Below are positions 34,561-46,282 of a DNA stretch of 64,000 nt, piece after piece. The DNA is from Sapria himalayana. Lineage: Eukaryota > Streptophyta > Magnoliopsida > Malpighiales > Rafflesiaceae. Made by a program: the position numbers and the translations under genes. The notes beneath the pieces are model-generated. The model was not told the origin of the DNA. It searched no databases and saw nothing but the letters and a program-made list of their open reading frames with translations. The stretch lies in the NCBI GenBank assembly GCA_029783825.1, contig JAREIK010001718.1:286935-350934 (forward strand). The letters are read 5' to 3'. How positions within the stretch are numbered: position 1 is the first letter of the stretch; each line of letters opens with the position of its first letter.

Positions 34561-34889
34561 TCATAAGTTACATAATGTATTTCAAAAAGTGTACTCCATA
34601 ATAATGTATGAAATCGTGAAGTTTTTTGTATCTTTCAAATTTCTGAGTTTAGATTGGATGATAGTGTTATACTTATCTTGATCATATTTACCATTTCATA
34701 GGTTTCCTACTCGCTCTCGCTACTCATATTTCTTTCATGACTTCACATAGTTTGATATATTTGATAATGCTTCGGCAAATTAAATTTCCACTTCTGACTT
34801 CTAGAATACAATGAGGAACTTTATATTCATCATTCCCTTTCTAAAACATTATGAAAAAAGAAAGATTAGGACGGAAATATTTACCATTG

Positions 34890-35260
34890 TCATAGCTTTT
34901 TTTATTGCACATCATTCTAATCATTACTTCATGTAATCTGTATATCCTCTTTTTTTTTATTTCTTCATTTATCTTAGTTGGGGGGAAGAGTTGTACAATA
35001 GGTTATGTGGATATTGATGCCATGACTTTGAAAAATGTCACAACATGTGTCATGGCTTTGGAAGATGTCATGACATCTTGTTCTGTATTGTTGGGTTGCA
35101 CCATGATTTTAGGGAATGTCACAACTCCTTTAGTCACAACTTTCTCTTCAACTATAACTCTCCTTGTGGTTTTCATTTCAGCTTGCTTCCCCTCAAATTA
35201 TTTGCCATATCTTAGTTTAATGGACATGTACTTATTTGGATTTACTTAGTATCACTTGGT
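34890..35260 (-). other. gypsy D gag-protease linker with repeated words
   Basis: Contains several GTCATGAC/GTCACAAC words at 24-36-base spacing, read on the minus strand as repeats of a VMT/VVT-FF type. A 114-codon plus-strand frame (34905-35249) lies opposite. It is a compositional shadow, not a gene. Confidence 0.5.
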
Positions 35261-35569
35261 CCATTTACACTCTTCTCTTTTGTTGAGATTACTAGTGATT
35301 TAAGTTGATTCTTAATGATTTTTATTATTGTGTTAGTGTGTTCTAGTCTTGTTTCAATTCATTCCATTTTGTTCTATTGGAGTTGAAAATTTTTATAAGT
35401 GATAGTTTTTCTAGTTCCTTCTTGTGAATATAATTAAATTTTGATCTTCTTTTCATTTAATAGTCCATTGAGTTATTCACACAACTCTTCTGAAATTAAT
35501 CCAAGTTTTACTGCACATTCCTAGTATTCCCATATGATAGGCCTTTATGATTTCTCATGTTAGAATGAT

Positions 35570-36570
35570 AGTGTGTATAAGCATTGTTGTTGGTTTGGAA
35601 TATATACCATTTTCTTTGCAAAATATGAGTTTTCTCTACTTTATACAAAAGTCAAATTTTGTCATTTCACTCTATTGAAAAATAGAAACTTCTCACACAC
35701 TTGTTCACTTATCATTTTAGGATCCAAACTTATAGAAAAATACATCCATCTCTACTTATATAGAAATCAAACAATCCACCACCAATAATTTAGCTTGTTT
35801 TCTTTTAAATATTCGATCATTTGGAGTTTGATAGTTATTCTTTGCTAGATCTTCAAATAAAAAATATACTTCCTCATATTACTTATTCATAATGGAAATA
35901 CCCGAGGCTTGGAACTGCAACTCAAATCCATGCTAAGCAAACCTTCTAATTTTTTTTAAATTAGTCGTAGGTATCATATAACATCTCATACTTACCTTAA
36001 AAAATTGACTTATTTCTCCCCTTACTTGATAGGTGATTTGAGACGAGATGAACTTGGTGAGAAATTTTTTCCAAAGTTCAGCCCAGCTTTCAATCAAACT
36101 TCAATATAAGTAATAGAATCAACTTTGGCCTTCATCTCTCAAAGAAAAAAGAAAAAAGTAGTAATCTTATTGTATTCAAGTTAACTCTATGCATATTTAC
36201 CATATTGCATAGCTCTAAGAAAATTATGACATAACTATTTGGATCTTATGAAGTTCTCTCACTATATTAATATTGTTGCACCATAGATATCAAACTCAAC
36301 TTCTACTAAAATTGATTCACTTCCATGGGTTGCATATGGATACCCGAATAGCTATCCATTATAGTAGACTATCAATTATCTCTCAAAGTACTCTAAGGAT
36401 TGGACTGCTGGAAAATTTGTCCTCAGCACCATGGTAGTCTCTATTGCTTCTATTTCCTTCAATAAGTTATCTTTCAATTCTTTAAATTAAAGTGTTCTTG
36501 TTATTCTCTTAATTTCTAGGTCCATAGAATTTAACTCAGTCCTAGAAGATCTACTCATGTAAGTGAAATG
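35570..36570 (-). pseudogene. gypsy D gag remnant
   Basis: Minus strand, from the N terminus: SRSSRTELNSMDLEIKRI (about 36520-36560); AQLWKKFLTKFISSQITYQ (about 36020-36095); FAQHGFELQFQASGISIMNK (about 35890-35945); YFLFEDLAKNNYQTPNDR (about 35800-35865), matching EAYELIEELA-NNYQWPNER of Athila/Tat-like gag. Stops and shifts throughout. Confidence 0.6.
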
Positions 36571-36719
36571 GCTACAAAATAAACAAAAAAAAAGTAAAAA
36601 ACAAAATATAAATATAATATAAATACTAAGTAATAATCATGTCCACACAACTAGAAATAGAACAATCTTTTTTGCAAGAATAGTTATGTCAACTTAAGTT
36701 GACTAATGAAACTATAATA

Positions 36720-36754
36720 AAACAATCCACTAGAATGACACCAAAAATTTATTA
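36720..36754 (-). promoter_or_regulatory. gypsy D PBS-like site
   Basis: TTGGTGTCATTCTAGTGG on the minus strand, directly after the 5' LTR, has the TGGTGTC start seen in several tRNA-primed gypsy elements. The tRNA was not determined. Confidence 0.45.
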
Positions 36755-38620
36755 TGACTTTGTGAGGGTTCCAAAACTATCATTAATTGATACTATCCAA
36801 ATACCTCATTAGGTGAATCTCTTGTTCAATATAGCTATATAAGTATATGATTTATACAAGTAATAGAGTAGATATAAGTCTAGATATCAATATCATAGAG
36901 ATTATATATGTAGTTTGATCATCTAATAGTGAACTAACTGCTTCTCGAGTTGAATAAATATATTTGATTTTCAAAAAGATGCTGAGACTCTAGGGCTTGC
37001 TCACATCCTTGTACATAATGAGATTTCTCTTGTATTTAGTAAATATCATATTTGATTGTTAGATGAAGTATATATTAGTGTGAAAATGCCCGTGTACCCT
37101 CTTGGCATATAAGGTGACCATCATCCTTGGACTATTATTACTGAGGTGTATCCCTTCATAGTTGTTCTCTTGGAATTTCAAAACCAAAGCAACACATTAT
37201 TTTATGCAAGGGTCATTCATACATCAATACCATTATATGTCAATTATTCTTGAATATTACTTTGAATATATACTTCTATTCTCCAACCTCTAATTATCTT
37301 AAAAGCATGATAATGTGATACTAAATTTGTCTATAGTTTCACCATTATAAGCATCATACTCATAAAAATTAACATGTATATTCCCATGAATCTTACTTAT
37401 GATAGTCATATAAGAGGGAAAGACTTGTAGGGCTATCACCAATATACTAGTCTACCCCACTTGCAGGTATCACATGACATACCTTTCACTATCCGCCAGA
37501 GCTAACAAATTAGTCTCATGTTATAATAAAACTCATAGGTTACATATTCTACTTAACCCACATATTACTCAAATATTAATTTTTCTAGATATTACATAAT
37601 GGATTAGACTTAATTACAGTCATGCTTTTGGCATTGTAAATGTCATACTCACAATGATTAAACTTACTTAAATTTTAAGTCTTCATATATTGGTTTATCT
37701 CACCCATTAAGAAATGAAATGTTATTACTTCCTTCTTATCATATCATATGAGTGTATTCCATAACTTATTTATCATTGTCTACCATGAATGACATAAATA
37801 AAACTATGTATTCATGAAAATATTAAGTTTTAATTCTAATTTGTATCTATATCTATCAACATCCAAACACAAATATAAATAGAAACATAAACTCTTATAA
37901 TTATTAATTCATCACAATATAAGTATATTCACCAACCATAGATCTTAATTTATCTAGACATTATGGATGAAATCACATGAGATATGTTGAGAGATATCTC
38001 GTGGTTTCGAGCATTCCTAATGAATGACCAAGTAAAAATCTATGTATAAAATTTAAATCCCAATCAAGGCCTACTTGCATTCACCTTGGGTTTGTCTTAA
38101 ATGAGGGTTAGAATTATAATTTACCTTGGATTTTCCCAAAATGGGGGTCAGAATTGCATTGCTTAGGGGATTTGGCATCTGTGATTCGTATTTCCCTCTA
38201 TTTTCTCTCTCTTTTTTTCTTCATTCTTCTAAGTAGTACTTTTATACTTGGGGAATTCATGAGATATTTTAATTTTGAAGTTATGGCATATACATCAGAT
38301 AATGACTTTATCATCTTATTGGATCCTTTCTGGAGCATTGATGTCATAGCACTAGGAATAGCTATGACTAATACCTTTACTCTCTATAACACAAAATCAT
38401 GATGCTTAGATTGACTACTACTTTGGTCTTGGCGTTTCAAGAATAGTATTAGGACATTGAAACTGCTAGGGGTAAGATAGTTATTCTCTATAATAGAAAG
38501 TCATAATATTAGAATAAGACATAACTTTGGTCTTGACTATATGAGTGAAGTATCATGATATTGGAATTACTATGATTGAGACAAAAATTTTCTATAATAT
38601 ATGGATAAAAGGCTACTACT
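36755..38620 (-). repeat. gypsy D 5' LTR
   Basis: Begins TGACTTTGTGAGGGTTCC, collinear with the 3' LTR from 30827. It ends at about 38620, where another partial copy of the same LTR family starts. Shorter than the 3' LTR, so truncated or internally deleted. Confidence 0.65.
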
Positions 38621-38624
38621 TTGT

Positions 38625-39372
38625 TATAACTTTGTTTCAATACTTAATTTTTAAGATTAGACAATATCTCAAATGCTTATTGGATGAGGGTTTTCATCTA
38701 ATATAGTTCCATAAGTATACATATCATATAAGTAGCAAAGTAGACTTTCATCCAAATATTGATCTCATAGAAATTTTATAGGAAATTCAATCAACCAATA
38801 GTTAATCAATTGCTGCTCTAGATAGAAGGATAAAACTTGGTTTTTAGTATAACTCTTAAATTCTAAGGCTAGACTATTTTATTATACATAATAGTATGTA
38901 GAGTTTGCTTGGTTATTATTGTGCTTGGTTACAAAATAAAGACTATATTATTATAAGAATATTTCAGTTCCCTAATAACATACATAGTGGTTATCACCTA
39001 TTGGGCTCTCCCCAATTATGGCCTCATCATAGCTATCTCCTTGTTACTTTACTACCAAACTAACAAATCATTCATGCCTGAGAATCATTCATAATTCAAC
39101 ACATTTTAGGAAACTCATCAACTACCCTTAATAGTTTCTTCATATAAATATTCTTACACTTTATCTCATGTTTCAAAAAAATATGAATTGATATGGTATA
39201 AAAAATATTTACACTTTTAATTTTATAACATCATACTCATTATAATTAATATGCATCTTCCCTCAAATCTCACATGTAGCAGTCATACGATAGAAAGTAG
39301 CTCATAAGGGTATCACTACCTTACAAGTCACATCCACTTATGTGTATCTCATGGCTAACTCGTCGCCATCCT
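38625..39372 (-). repeat. Truncated LTR of the gypsy D family
   Basis: A further diverged copy of the first 750 bp of the LTR (CATAGAAATTTTATAGG, GCATCATACTCATAATTAA-type and AGTCATA-GA-AGAAAG words in order). It stops at an (AT) tract, where repeat R copy 2 begins. Confidence 0.6.
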
Positions 39373-39377
39373 CCATG

Positions 39378-40205
39378 ATATATATATATATTGCATGAAC
39401 AAAAATAGTCAATTATAACAACATACACATATTTTGTTTGCATGAGGAAAAAAAGTATCTTACATAGTTACATTTATAGTTGCTTTCAGTGAGATGGACA
39501 GAGAATGATGGAAAAAGTATGAAGAAAAAAAATATTGAAGGCTTATATTTAAAGGAAAAAATATCTTATATATATATATGCACACACACACACAAAAACA
39601 TAATATGATTTTTGTAAAAATGAAGATGTAAAGATTTTGTGTGTGTAATGTTATTATAGTCAAAATAAAAAAATATGTGGTTTAAAATTAGAAATTTGAA
39701 AAAAGTAGGGCTATATCTCTATTTGTATCATCTAATTAATATTCTTGTCAATAAGTAATTTAAGTTGAAAATGTATTGATTTCAAGAGTGTAATATGCAT
39801 TAACATTATGTGATTTGAAACTTGGATATACATGCGTTTCAATATTTGTGTATATATATACCTATTTTGTGATGATTAATGTCGTATATATATATATTTA
39901 CCTATATTATAACATACTGTTAGGAATCTAAAAAGTATTTATGAATGATAAAAAAAATCTGTTGTAATATTTATTTTGTGATGCGGAGAGATAAATGTAT
40001 GTATGTTTTCTCTAATTACTTATTTTTTTCCAAAAAAAAAAAATGGAAGTTATTTGTTGGACCAAAGAAAAAAAAAAGCAATTGCTGCTTGCCAACACCA
40101 CAATGCTATTTCATCAACGCAGCATAACACTATCTTTGATTATAGAGGCACAATACCCAACTATTGCAATGTTGCATCACATGCTATTACTGTAATACTA
40201 TAACT
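39378..40205 (+). repeat. Dispersed repeat R, copy 2, with inverted arm
   Basis: 39600-40205 is a direct copy of 19165-19755. The segment 39378-39545 is the reverse complement of 18995-19160, so this arm is flipped relative to copy 1. Both junctions lie in AT/TA microsatellite (39378-39392 and 39567-39580); the right one continues into a CA tract (39580-39594). Confidence 0.7.
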
Positions 40206-41504
40206 TATATACAATGCTAGATCGACTAGATTTATGGATGAACATAAGACATACTCTCATTAAATTCAATGTGAAACTACATTGAGGCTAGCTAGTAATG
40301 TACATAAAGTTGAATCAATCTTTTGATTTCTAGAAGAAAGATAAAAATTATGCATCACTTAATATCCTATTTCTAAAGTATTATTATATTTGTATTTTCA
40401 TATTTCATATTCTAGTTTATTAGCTTTATGTACGAGGACAATTTTTAGAGAGACATTATATTTCCTTTGGTAATTAATTAGAATGACACGGCTATATAAC
40501 TTGTGGAAATAATACATTTTAACTTATAATTATATATTTTTGTATATGCCAGAGTAAAACTCCTTTTGGATGATGATTTGAGGAATTATGATTAATTTTA
40601 TATTGATAAAATACATTATTTATGGTTATTAAGATCTATATGTTTATGTGTATATACAATTGACTTGTATGGAAAAGATACTAGAACTTAAAGTTAGTAA
40701 CACATATGGTACATATCAATAATTGTAGAGCAGGTGAGTTGAAAAATAACAAAGAAAATTTCAAAGATGAGAGATAATATTTTTTTGGAGATAATAATCA
40801 ATATTAATAATAATTTGTCTTGAAATAGTACTAATGATGGTAATAATAATAATAATACTATTAAAATTAAATAACACTTTTCCCACAAATTAATGAATAA
40901 AAAAATGGATTACAAAATAGTTTTACTTTTCACTCATGTCAAGAAGCCTACTAAGATATCTCAATACGAACAATCTTGTTAAGGATAACAAGAAATGATA
41001 ATGTCAGCCGCGTAATCCATGTACAAGAAACAAGAAGATCATGAAAATCTCAAGTTTAAAGGTCATTGATATTATCATCATCATAAAAATTTTCATAAAC
41101 ACATAACTACACATGACTTAATTGTCATCAAAAAAATATAACTTATTTTCATCTTACATTTTAGTGTATACATGTGTTCATTTTAGTATTTTTTTTCACT
41201 AGTATTTCAAGTGATTAATATATTTTTTTTCACTAGTATTTTAGTATTTTAGCATTACCTTCATAAGAAAAAACATAACACAAATTTAGTTTATATTCAG
41301 GTGATTAATATATATTTTTTGATTATCAAGTGATTATAAAAAAAAATTGAGGATGTCATATTAATCTCATTGGGTTGTCACAGAGCATTATTTTAAGGAA
41401 GGTATTATGTACATAATATTCCATATGAAAATAAAGAAGCATTACTAATTACTTGATTTGTCATATTATAACTGATCACATGTGTTTTAGGGCATTACAC
41501 TAAT
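40206..41504. other. AT-rich region, possible LTR
   Basis: Two copies of TTTTTTTTCACTAGTATTT (about 41191 and 41227) form a 37-bp tandem duplication. If the copia E tail at 41505 is real, some of this is its 3' LTR, but no matching LTR was found. Confidence 0.4.
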
Positions 41505-41700
41505 AATCTCTCACTTGCATAAAAATAAGTCAACATAGTAGCATTTCATACCATTGGTTCCTACATGACACTTGTATGCCTAGTGAGTCACATGTTTAGC
41601 AAAAGAATCAACGAGTCTTATGAGAATTCATCCAATCTTAATATCACCATAATAAAAATTTTCTATAATCAATTGATGGTGTGATAGCACATGCATATTG
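41505..41700 (-). pseudogene. copia E RNase H tail and LTR junction
   Basis: On the minus strand, AAGTGAGAGATTATTAGTG resembles the AAGTGGGAGATTGTTAGTG junction of polypurine tract and LTR seen in one plant copia lineage. Upstream, LVDSFAKHVTH and CHVGTNGMK resemble the DPLTK-LP--F--HV--MGL tail of RNase H. Short and decayed. Confidence 0.45.
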
Positions 41701-41992
41701 GTCCCTTAATTGATGTAATTACTTTGTTTTTTTATCAGAAGACTTTACAATAAATAAATATTCTTTAAAACTACTCCCTTAGAGATGAGATTCTTGATCC
41801 GAAATATTTTATTTATTTTTGTCAAAAGTAATAATATGCTCCCCTTTAGTTTAAATAATCTATACTTGATACTCCTACAAAGTAATGAACTCTATTTAAG
41901 ATAAATACATATCCTAGTTGGATTTTCTATCATCTTCACTAGAGAATGTGCAAGGTAATTTGAGATACTTGTGTTATTCCTCAGATGCCAAA
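41701..41992. other. Spacer, no feature
   Basis: AT-rich interval between two copia remnants. No frame or repeat recognised. Confidence 0.4.
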
Positions 41993-42640
41993 TGTTGGGG
42001 AACCTCTATAATGATGTAGGGTTTCAAGAAAGGGAAGATAAATACTCAAATATAAAGCACACAAAATGCATAAGAGAAACAAATAGAAAGAAGAGAAAGA
42101 ATAGGCATAACATAGAGAAAAATTTCACTATTGCTTTAAATAACAACTCATATGTATATCAATTTCGCTTGCTTGCTACATTTATATTAATAAATGGTTA
42201 TATAGTAAAATAAAAAAAAAACTTTTTAAAACTTAAAACTTAAGTCGAGACATCACATCCATGTCGTGACTTCATTCATGTTGTGATATCTAAAAAACAA
42301 GGTCATGACTTGAATTCTTAAGTCATCCAATCACAACAATAAAAGATATATTATGACTCTATTTAAGTTATGACTTTAGAATTTAGGTTGAAGTTCTTTG
42401 TTCAAGTAGTGACTTCACATTTCTAGCTTGCAATACCTGAACACATGTCATGACTTCACCCAAGCTTGCAACTTCATAATTCTAGGTCATGACACCGACT
42501 ACATGTTATAACTTTGATCAAGATCACAACTTCATAATTCCAAGTTACAACACTTAGTTTAGGCCATGATTTTATAATTTGGGTCGTGACACCAAACACA
42601 TGTTGTAATTTCATAAGTATGAGCCAATTCTAAAATTCTT
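41993..42640 (-). repeat. copia F LTR (left)
   Basis: Collinear with 45753-46280. Positions 42240-42620 hold about fifteen TCATGACTT/GTTATGACTT/GTCGTGACAC-type words. The 80-codon plus frame (41971-42213) lies in the LTR and is not a gene. Confidence 0.6.
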
Positions 42641-42699
42641 CTGACGGTGAATACATTTTTTTCATCCAAGTCTTAGCTTTGTACTACTAGAATTTTTAT

Positions 42700-44110
42700 G
42701 CATCCACCTCCTTTGTCAATTTATTAGCACAATTCTTTTTCATGTCAACTTTTTCCAATTGAATCACCTTTTGATCAACTTACTCTCTAATGAAGTGATA
42801 CTAGATATCAATGTGCTTTGTTCTAGCATGACATATCATATTCTTTTCTAAATATATAACTAACTGCCATATCTAATTCTTAGTTCCTTTTGCTCAAATC
42901 CAAGCTTTACACATATTCCCATTATCTAGATATCTTCTTTACTTTCATGAGTAAGCACCATGTATTCTATCTTAGTGGATAAAAGGACAACGACAACTTG
43001 TCTCTTGCTCACCTAGCTGATTAGCTCACATATCTACCATACAAGTTAACACATACCCACTCATATATCTTATGATATCTACATATCCAACCTAGTCTAC
43101 ATCAACAATTCCAATGATTTCAAAAATTTCCTCATTACTGATACCACTAAATTGCAACACAAAATTAAAAGTTCCATATTGATACATGAGCACCCTTTTA
43201 ATGGCATCCAATACTCCATCCCTAGTTTGCATATGTACCTACTCAATACTCATATATCAAGTAAAATATTGAATCTTCAACATACCATAACACACATGAA
43301 ACACCCAACAATACTAGCATATAAAATAATAGTCATCTTCTCTCTCTCATTTTAAGTAGCGGGCACTACTACGCTATGAATTTCATACTAATCACTATAA
43401 GAGTTTGCACAAGCTTTCATTTTAAATATATTATACTCTTGAAGTATTCCTTCAACATATTTCTTTTTCCCAAAATACAACATTATTCTTTCTCAATCTC
43501 TTCGAATCTGCATGCCTAGTATTCTATCCTGAGATTTGTCATGTCAAACTTCTCTGCTAGCAAATCCTTCATTGCATTAATCATTTCCATGTTATTTCTA
43601 TTCAATAGCATATCAATCACATACAAGGTTAGAATAATATAATTTTTATCGAACCTTTTTGTGTACACATAATGGTCAACCTCGCATATATTGACTACTC
43701 AAGTTTGCACACCAAGTTCTTTAACAACCAACATTACCTTGCACTTCTTTAACTCTTTATCAACATGTATCTTCTATTTAAATACTTACTTTCACCCTAA
43801 TTCCTTTCAATCTAAAGAAAACTGCACAAGGGTCCAAGTGTTGATCTCCCATTGACTACAATTCCTCTTTCATGGCATACTTCTACTGGCATGACTTAAT
43901 GGAGGCTCTTGCCTCCTCCATAGTATTTGGCTCATCTTTTGTGACATGAAGAGCATAATATGCACTATCAACAGAACTTATAAAGGCATTTTTAATTTGT
44001 GTAGACTTCCTCAAAGTAGATGCTATCATAGGTTCATCTTCCTCAACAAAATCTTCAAACTATGCCATCAATGGAATATAATCCTGACATATTTTGTGAT
44101 GTCATTACTG
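42700..44110 (-). pseudogene. copia F hinge, RT and RNase H remnant
   Basis: Minus strand: YALHVTKDEPNTMEEARASI (about 43905-43965) matches the copia YAL-V-D-P-TY-EA hinge/RT start. Then VDHYVYTKRFDKNYIILTLY (about 43620-43685), with the YVDD following as a decayed VIDM, and NAMKDLLAEKFDMTNL. RNase H ends with KNMICHARTKHIDI, YHFIRE and VDQKVIQLEKVDMKKNCANK (about 42715-42850). A large RT deletion lies between the first two pieces. Confidence 0.75.
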
Positions 44111-44119
44111 AAATAAGTT

Positions 44120-44560
44120 TCAACACATTTGCTAATGTCATGACAAGAAGATGTCATGATTCATATTGTATTGTTGCAACTCACTTCCTTTAGTAGGGTT
44201 ACCCATGTCGTGACTTGTTAGGATTTCTCCACTCTTACACTCTCATCTCTGATGCCTCAACATAGTTTCATATCATGATCAATATTTTCATGTTGCAACA
44301 CCTTGTTCTCACATTGTGACATTGAACTCGGTCATGTCATTAAATTATTATTCTCCATGTATTCATTCTTCTCATAAATAAAGGACTCATTGCCTGGAGA
44401 CATAATGGTGCCTACCAGTAACTTTTATAAGGTTCAATACTATATTCCTCGAGCAATTACCATTGCTCCTTGAATCATCTTGCAAGATTAGTAATCTCTA
44501 TCAATAAGAAATTCCTCTATTGGGGGGATATGCTAGTTATCTTGGATTATCTTACATTTA
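44120..44560. other. Junction zone of copia F
   Basis: More TCATGAC-type words (44100-44345), read as linker on the minus strand. Integrase is not visible. If an inversion occurred, one breakpoint lies here, just left of the PBS. Confidence 0.4.
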
Positions 44561-44563
44561 ATT

Positions 44564-44575
44564 TGGTATCATAGG
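44564..44575 (+). promoter_or_regulatory. copia F primer-binding site, plus strand
   Basis: TGGTATCATAGG, one or two changes from the tRNA-Met PBS of plant copia elements, followed by a leader and plus-strand gag. It lies about 1.2 kb from the nearest LTR and on the opposite strand to RT. Confidence 0.6.
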
Positions 44576-44639
44576 TTATAGAGCCAAGTTCAATTTTAGA
44601 GCCTTATTTGAGTGTGAATTTGAGAATAGTGAGTTTAAT

Positions 44640-45380
44640 GATATCTAAGGTTGAGATTAAAAAGTTTTCAAGGAATAGCTTTAAACTTTGGAAAGTAAAA
44701 TAGAAGTATTTACTTATTAATAGATATTACCAGTCCACAATTGAAGATTCGAAAGATGACATATACAAAGATTATCAAATGTGACAAGTTGAATTAGAGA
44801 ACATGACACTTGATCTGATTGTATTGTTAGATAAAATCTTAAAGAATATTTCTAGTGAAAAACTAGGGAAGAATATGCGAAAAAAGCTTGAGATACTCTA
44901 TTAGAGCATGTCATTGGTCAATAAGTCATTTCTAAGGAAGAAAATGTATAAGTTGTCCATAAAGAAGGCTGATAATTTTACTCCACACTTACATGAGTTT
45001 CACATATTAATTATCCAATTATCATCTATTTTCTATGAGATTAGTGATGATGATAAAACTATATTTTTTCTTTGCTCACAATTAGATTTTTAGAATAATT
45101 TGATTATCATTATTAATAGTAGTACAACAGAGCTATCCTTTGAAACAATAGTTTCAACATTACTTTATGAGAATATGATGAGATAGAGTATATAAGGTAT
45201 TTGAAGAATGAAATATTTGTGAGAGGAACCACTGAAGAAAGAATTCCATATTAGTTGAAAAAAAAATCAAAGATTAGAGGACTATCCAAGAGTATGGATA
45301 AGCTGAAATTAAAGTACTGGAATCATAGTAAATCTAGACGTTTCAAGAGAGATTACTGGAGAAGTGAAAATAAACCAACT
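44640..45380 (+). pseudogene. copia F gag remnant with zinc knuckle
   Basis: FSRNSFKLWKVK (about 44668-44700) for F-G-N-SLWRVKM; MSLVNKSFLRKKMYKLSIKK, then FTPHLHEFHILIIQLSS (44908-45040) for SLTNKL-LKKQLF-LKM and EHI--FN-II--L; DDDKTIFFLCSQL (about 45050-45090); and a zinc knuckle, YWNHSKSRRFKRDYW (about 45317-45360), with Cys to Tyr changes relative to CWYCNKPGHFKRDCW. TNT1-type gag. Confidence 0.75.
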
Positions 45381-45459
45381 CAAGAGAAAGTTGGCTTGGT
45401 GGTCAAAATTCCTCCACTAGAGACCTACACTTTACAAAAGTATGTGTCACTCATGTTGA

Positions 45460-45750
45460 TGAAGACAACTAATTCTTTGACACGGGTATGTCATATCAAA
45501 TGACTCTTCATCAAAATTAGTTCTACAAGGACGAGTCTTATGATGGAAGAAATGTGAATATGAGAAATAACTCAATGGTAAAGATAGTTGGCTATAAGAA
45601 AGTGAAAATAAAGTTGCATGATATGACTTTCAAATCTAGTTCGAGGATAATACATATTACATACTTCAGCAGAAATTTAATTTCAATGAGCATAACAACC
45701 AATATTGGGGTTCAATTTCTATAAGTAGAATTTAATTTCTGCACAATTGA
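45460..45750 (+). pseudogene. copia F protease remnant
   Basis: Across frames: DTGMSYQMTLHQN at the DSGCSFHMT active site (about 45478), YKDESYDGRNVN and NNSMVKIVGYKKVKIKLHDM (about 45520-45620), then SRNLISMSITTNIGVQF (about 45665-45720). This follows the copia order G-----NLISLG-LD. The reading ends at the LTR start at 45753, with no integrase. Confidence 0.65.
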
Positions 45751-45752
45751 AA

Positions 45753-46280
45753 TGTTGGAGACCCTCTACGGTGATGTAGAGTTTTGGGAATGGGGAATAG
45801 AAATACTTAAAGATGAAGCACACAAATAATCCAAGAGAGGCATGTAGGGAACAAAGAAAGAAGGAAGCCTACACGGAATGGTGAGTTCACAAAACTTCAA
45901 AGAGAAAATTTTCACTATTTCTTTAAACAACAACTCATTTGTATCTCACTTTCAGTTGATTGCAACCTTTATATTTACAAATATGTATAAAGTAAAATAA
46001 GAAATCTCTTTAAATATAAGACATAATTCACAATATCACATCCATATCATGACTTCATTCATGTCATAATACTAGAGAATACGGTTACGCCTTAAATCCT
46101 TAAGTCTTTTTGGCACAACAACAAAAGATAGATTACGACTTTATTCAAGTCATGATTTCATAATCCTAGGCATGACTCCATTTGAGTCATGAATTCATAA
46201 TTCTAGGGTATGACATTAAACACATGTTATGACTTCATTCAAGGTTGCGACTTTATAATTTCAAGTCATGACATTGTTGT
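45753..46280 (-). repeat. copia F LTR (right), truncated
   Basis: Direct repeat of 41993 onward (TGTTGGAGACCCTCTA, then TCACTATTTCTTTAAACAA and the TCATGACTTCATTCATG block). It is cut at about 46280, where another LTR remnant begins. Confidence 0.6.
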
Positions 46281-46282
46281 GT

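Larger units (their letters stand above)
30827..38620 (-). mobile_element. Ty3-gypsy retrotransposon D with gag and protease only
   Basis: Two long direct repeats, 30827 to about 33240 and 36755 to about 38620, flank an internal region that reads on the minus strand as PBS-like site, gag and protease, with no RT, RNase H or integrase before the 3' LTR. The protease is of the Athila/Tat-like type. The layout resembles described plant TR-GAG elements, or a gypsy element with pol deleted. LTR ends and a target duplication could not be fixed. Confidence 0.65.
41993..46280 (-). mobile_element. Ty1-copia retrotransposon F with inverted gag block
   Basis: Two LTR-like direct repeats (41993 to about 42640 and 45753 to about 46280, both starting TGTTGG) enclose a minus-strand hinge, RT and RNase H block (42700-44110) and a plus-strand PBS, gag and protease block (44564-45740). 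The two halves point in opposite directions and integrase is missing. A single minus-strand element with an inversion of the PBS-gag-protease segment explains both LTR orientations. Two fused element fragments would be the alternative. Confidence 0.6.

Noticed and set aside
34905..35249. 114-codon plus-strand frame
   Set aside because: Lies opposite the minus-strand gypsy D linker and reflects its repeated GTCATGAC words.
30822..38640. 5-bp target duplication for gypsy D
   Set aside because: The right LTR edge cannot be fixed because another LTR copy follows, so no pair of flanks could be defended.
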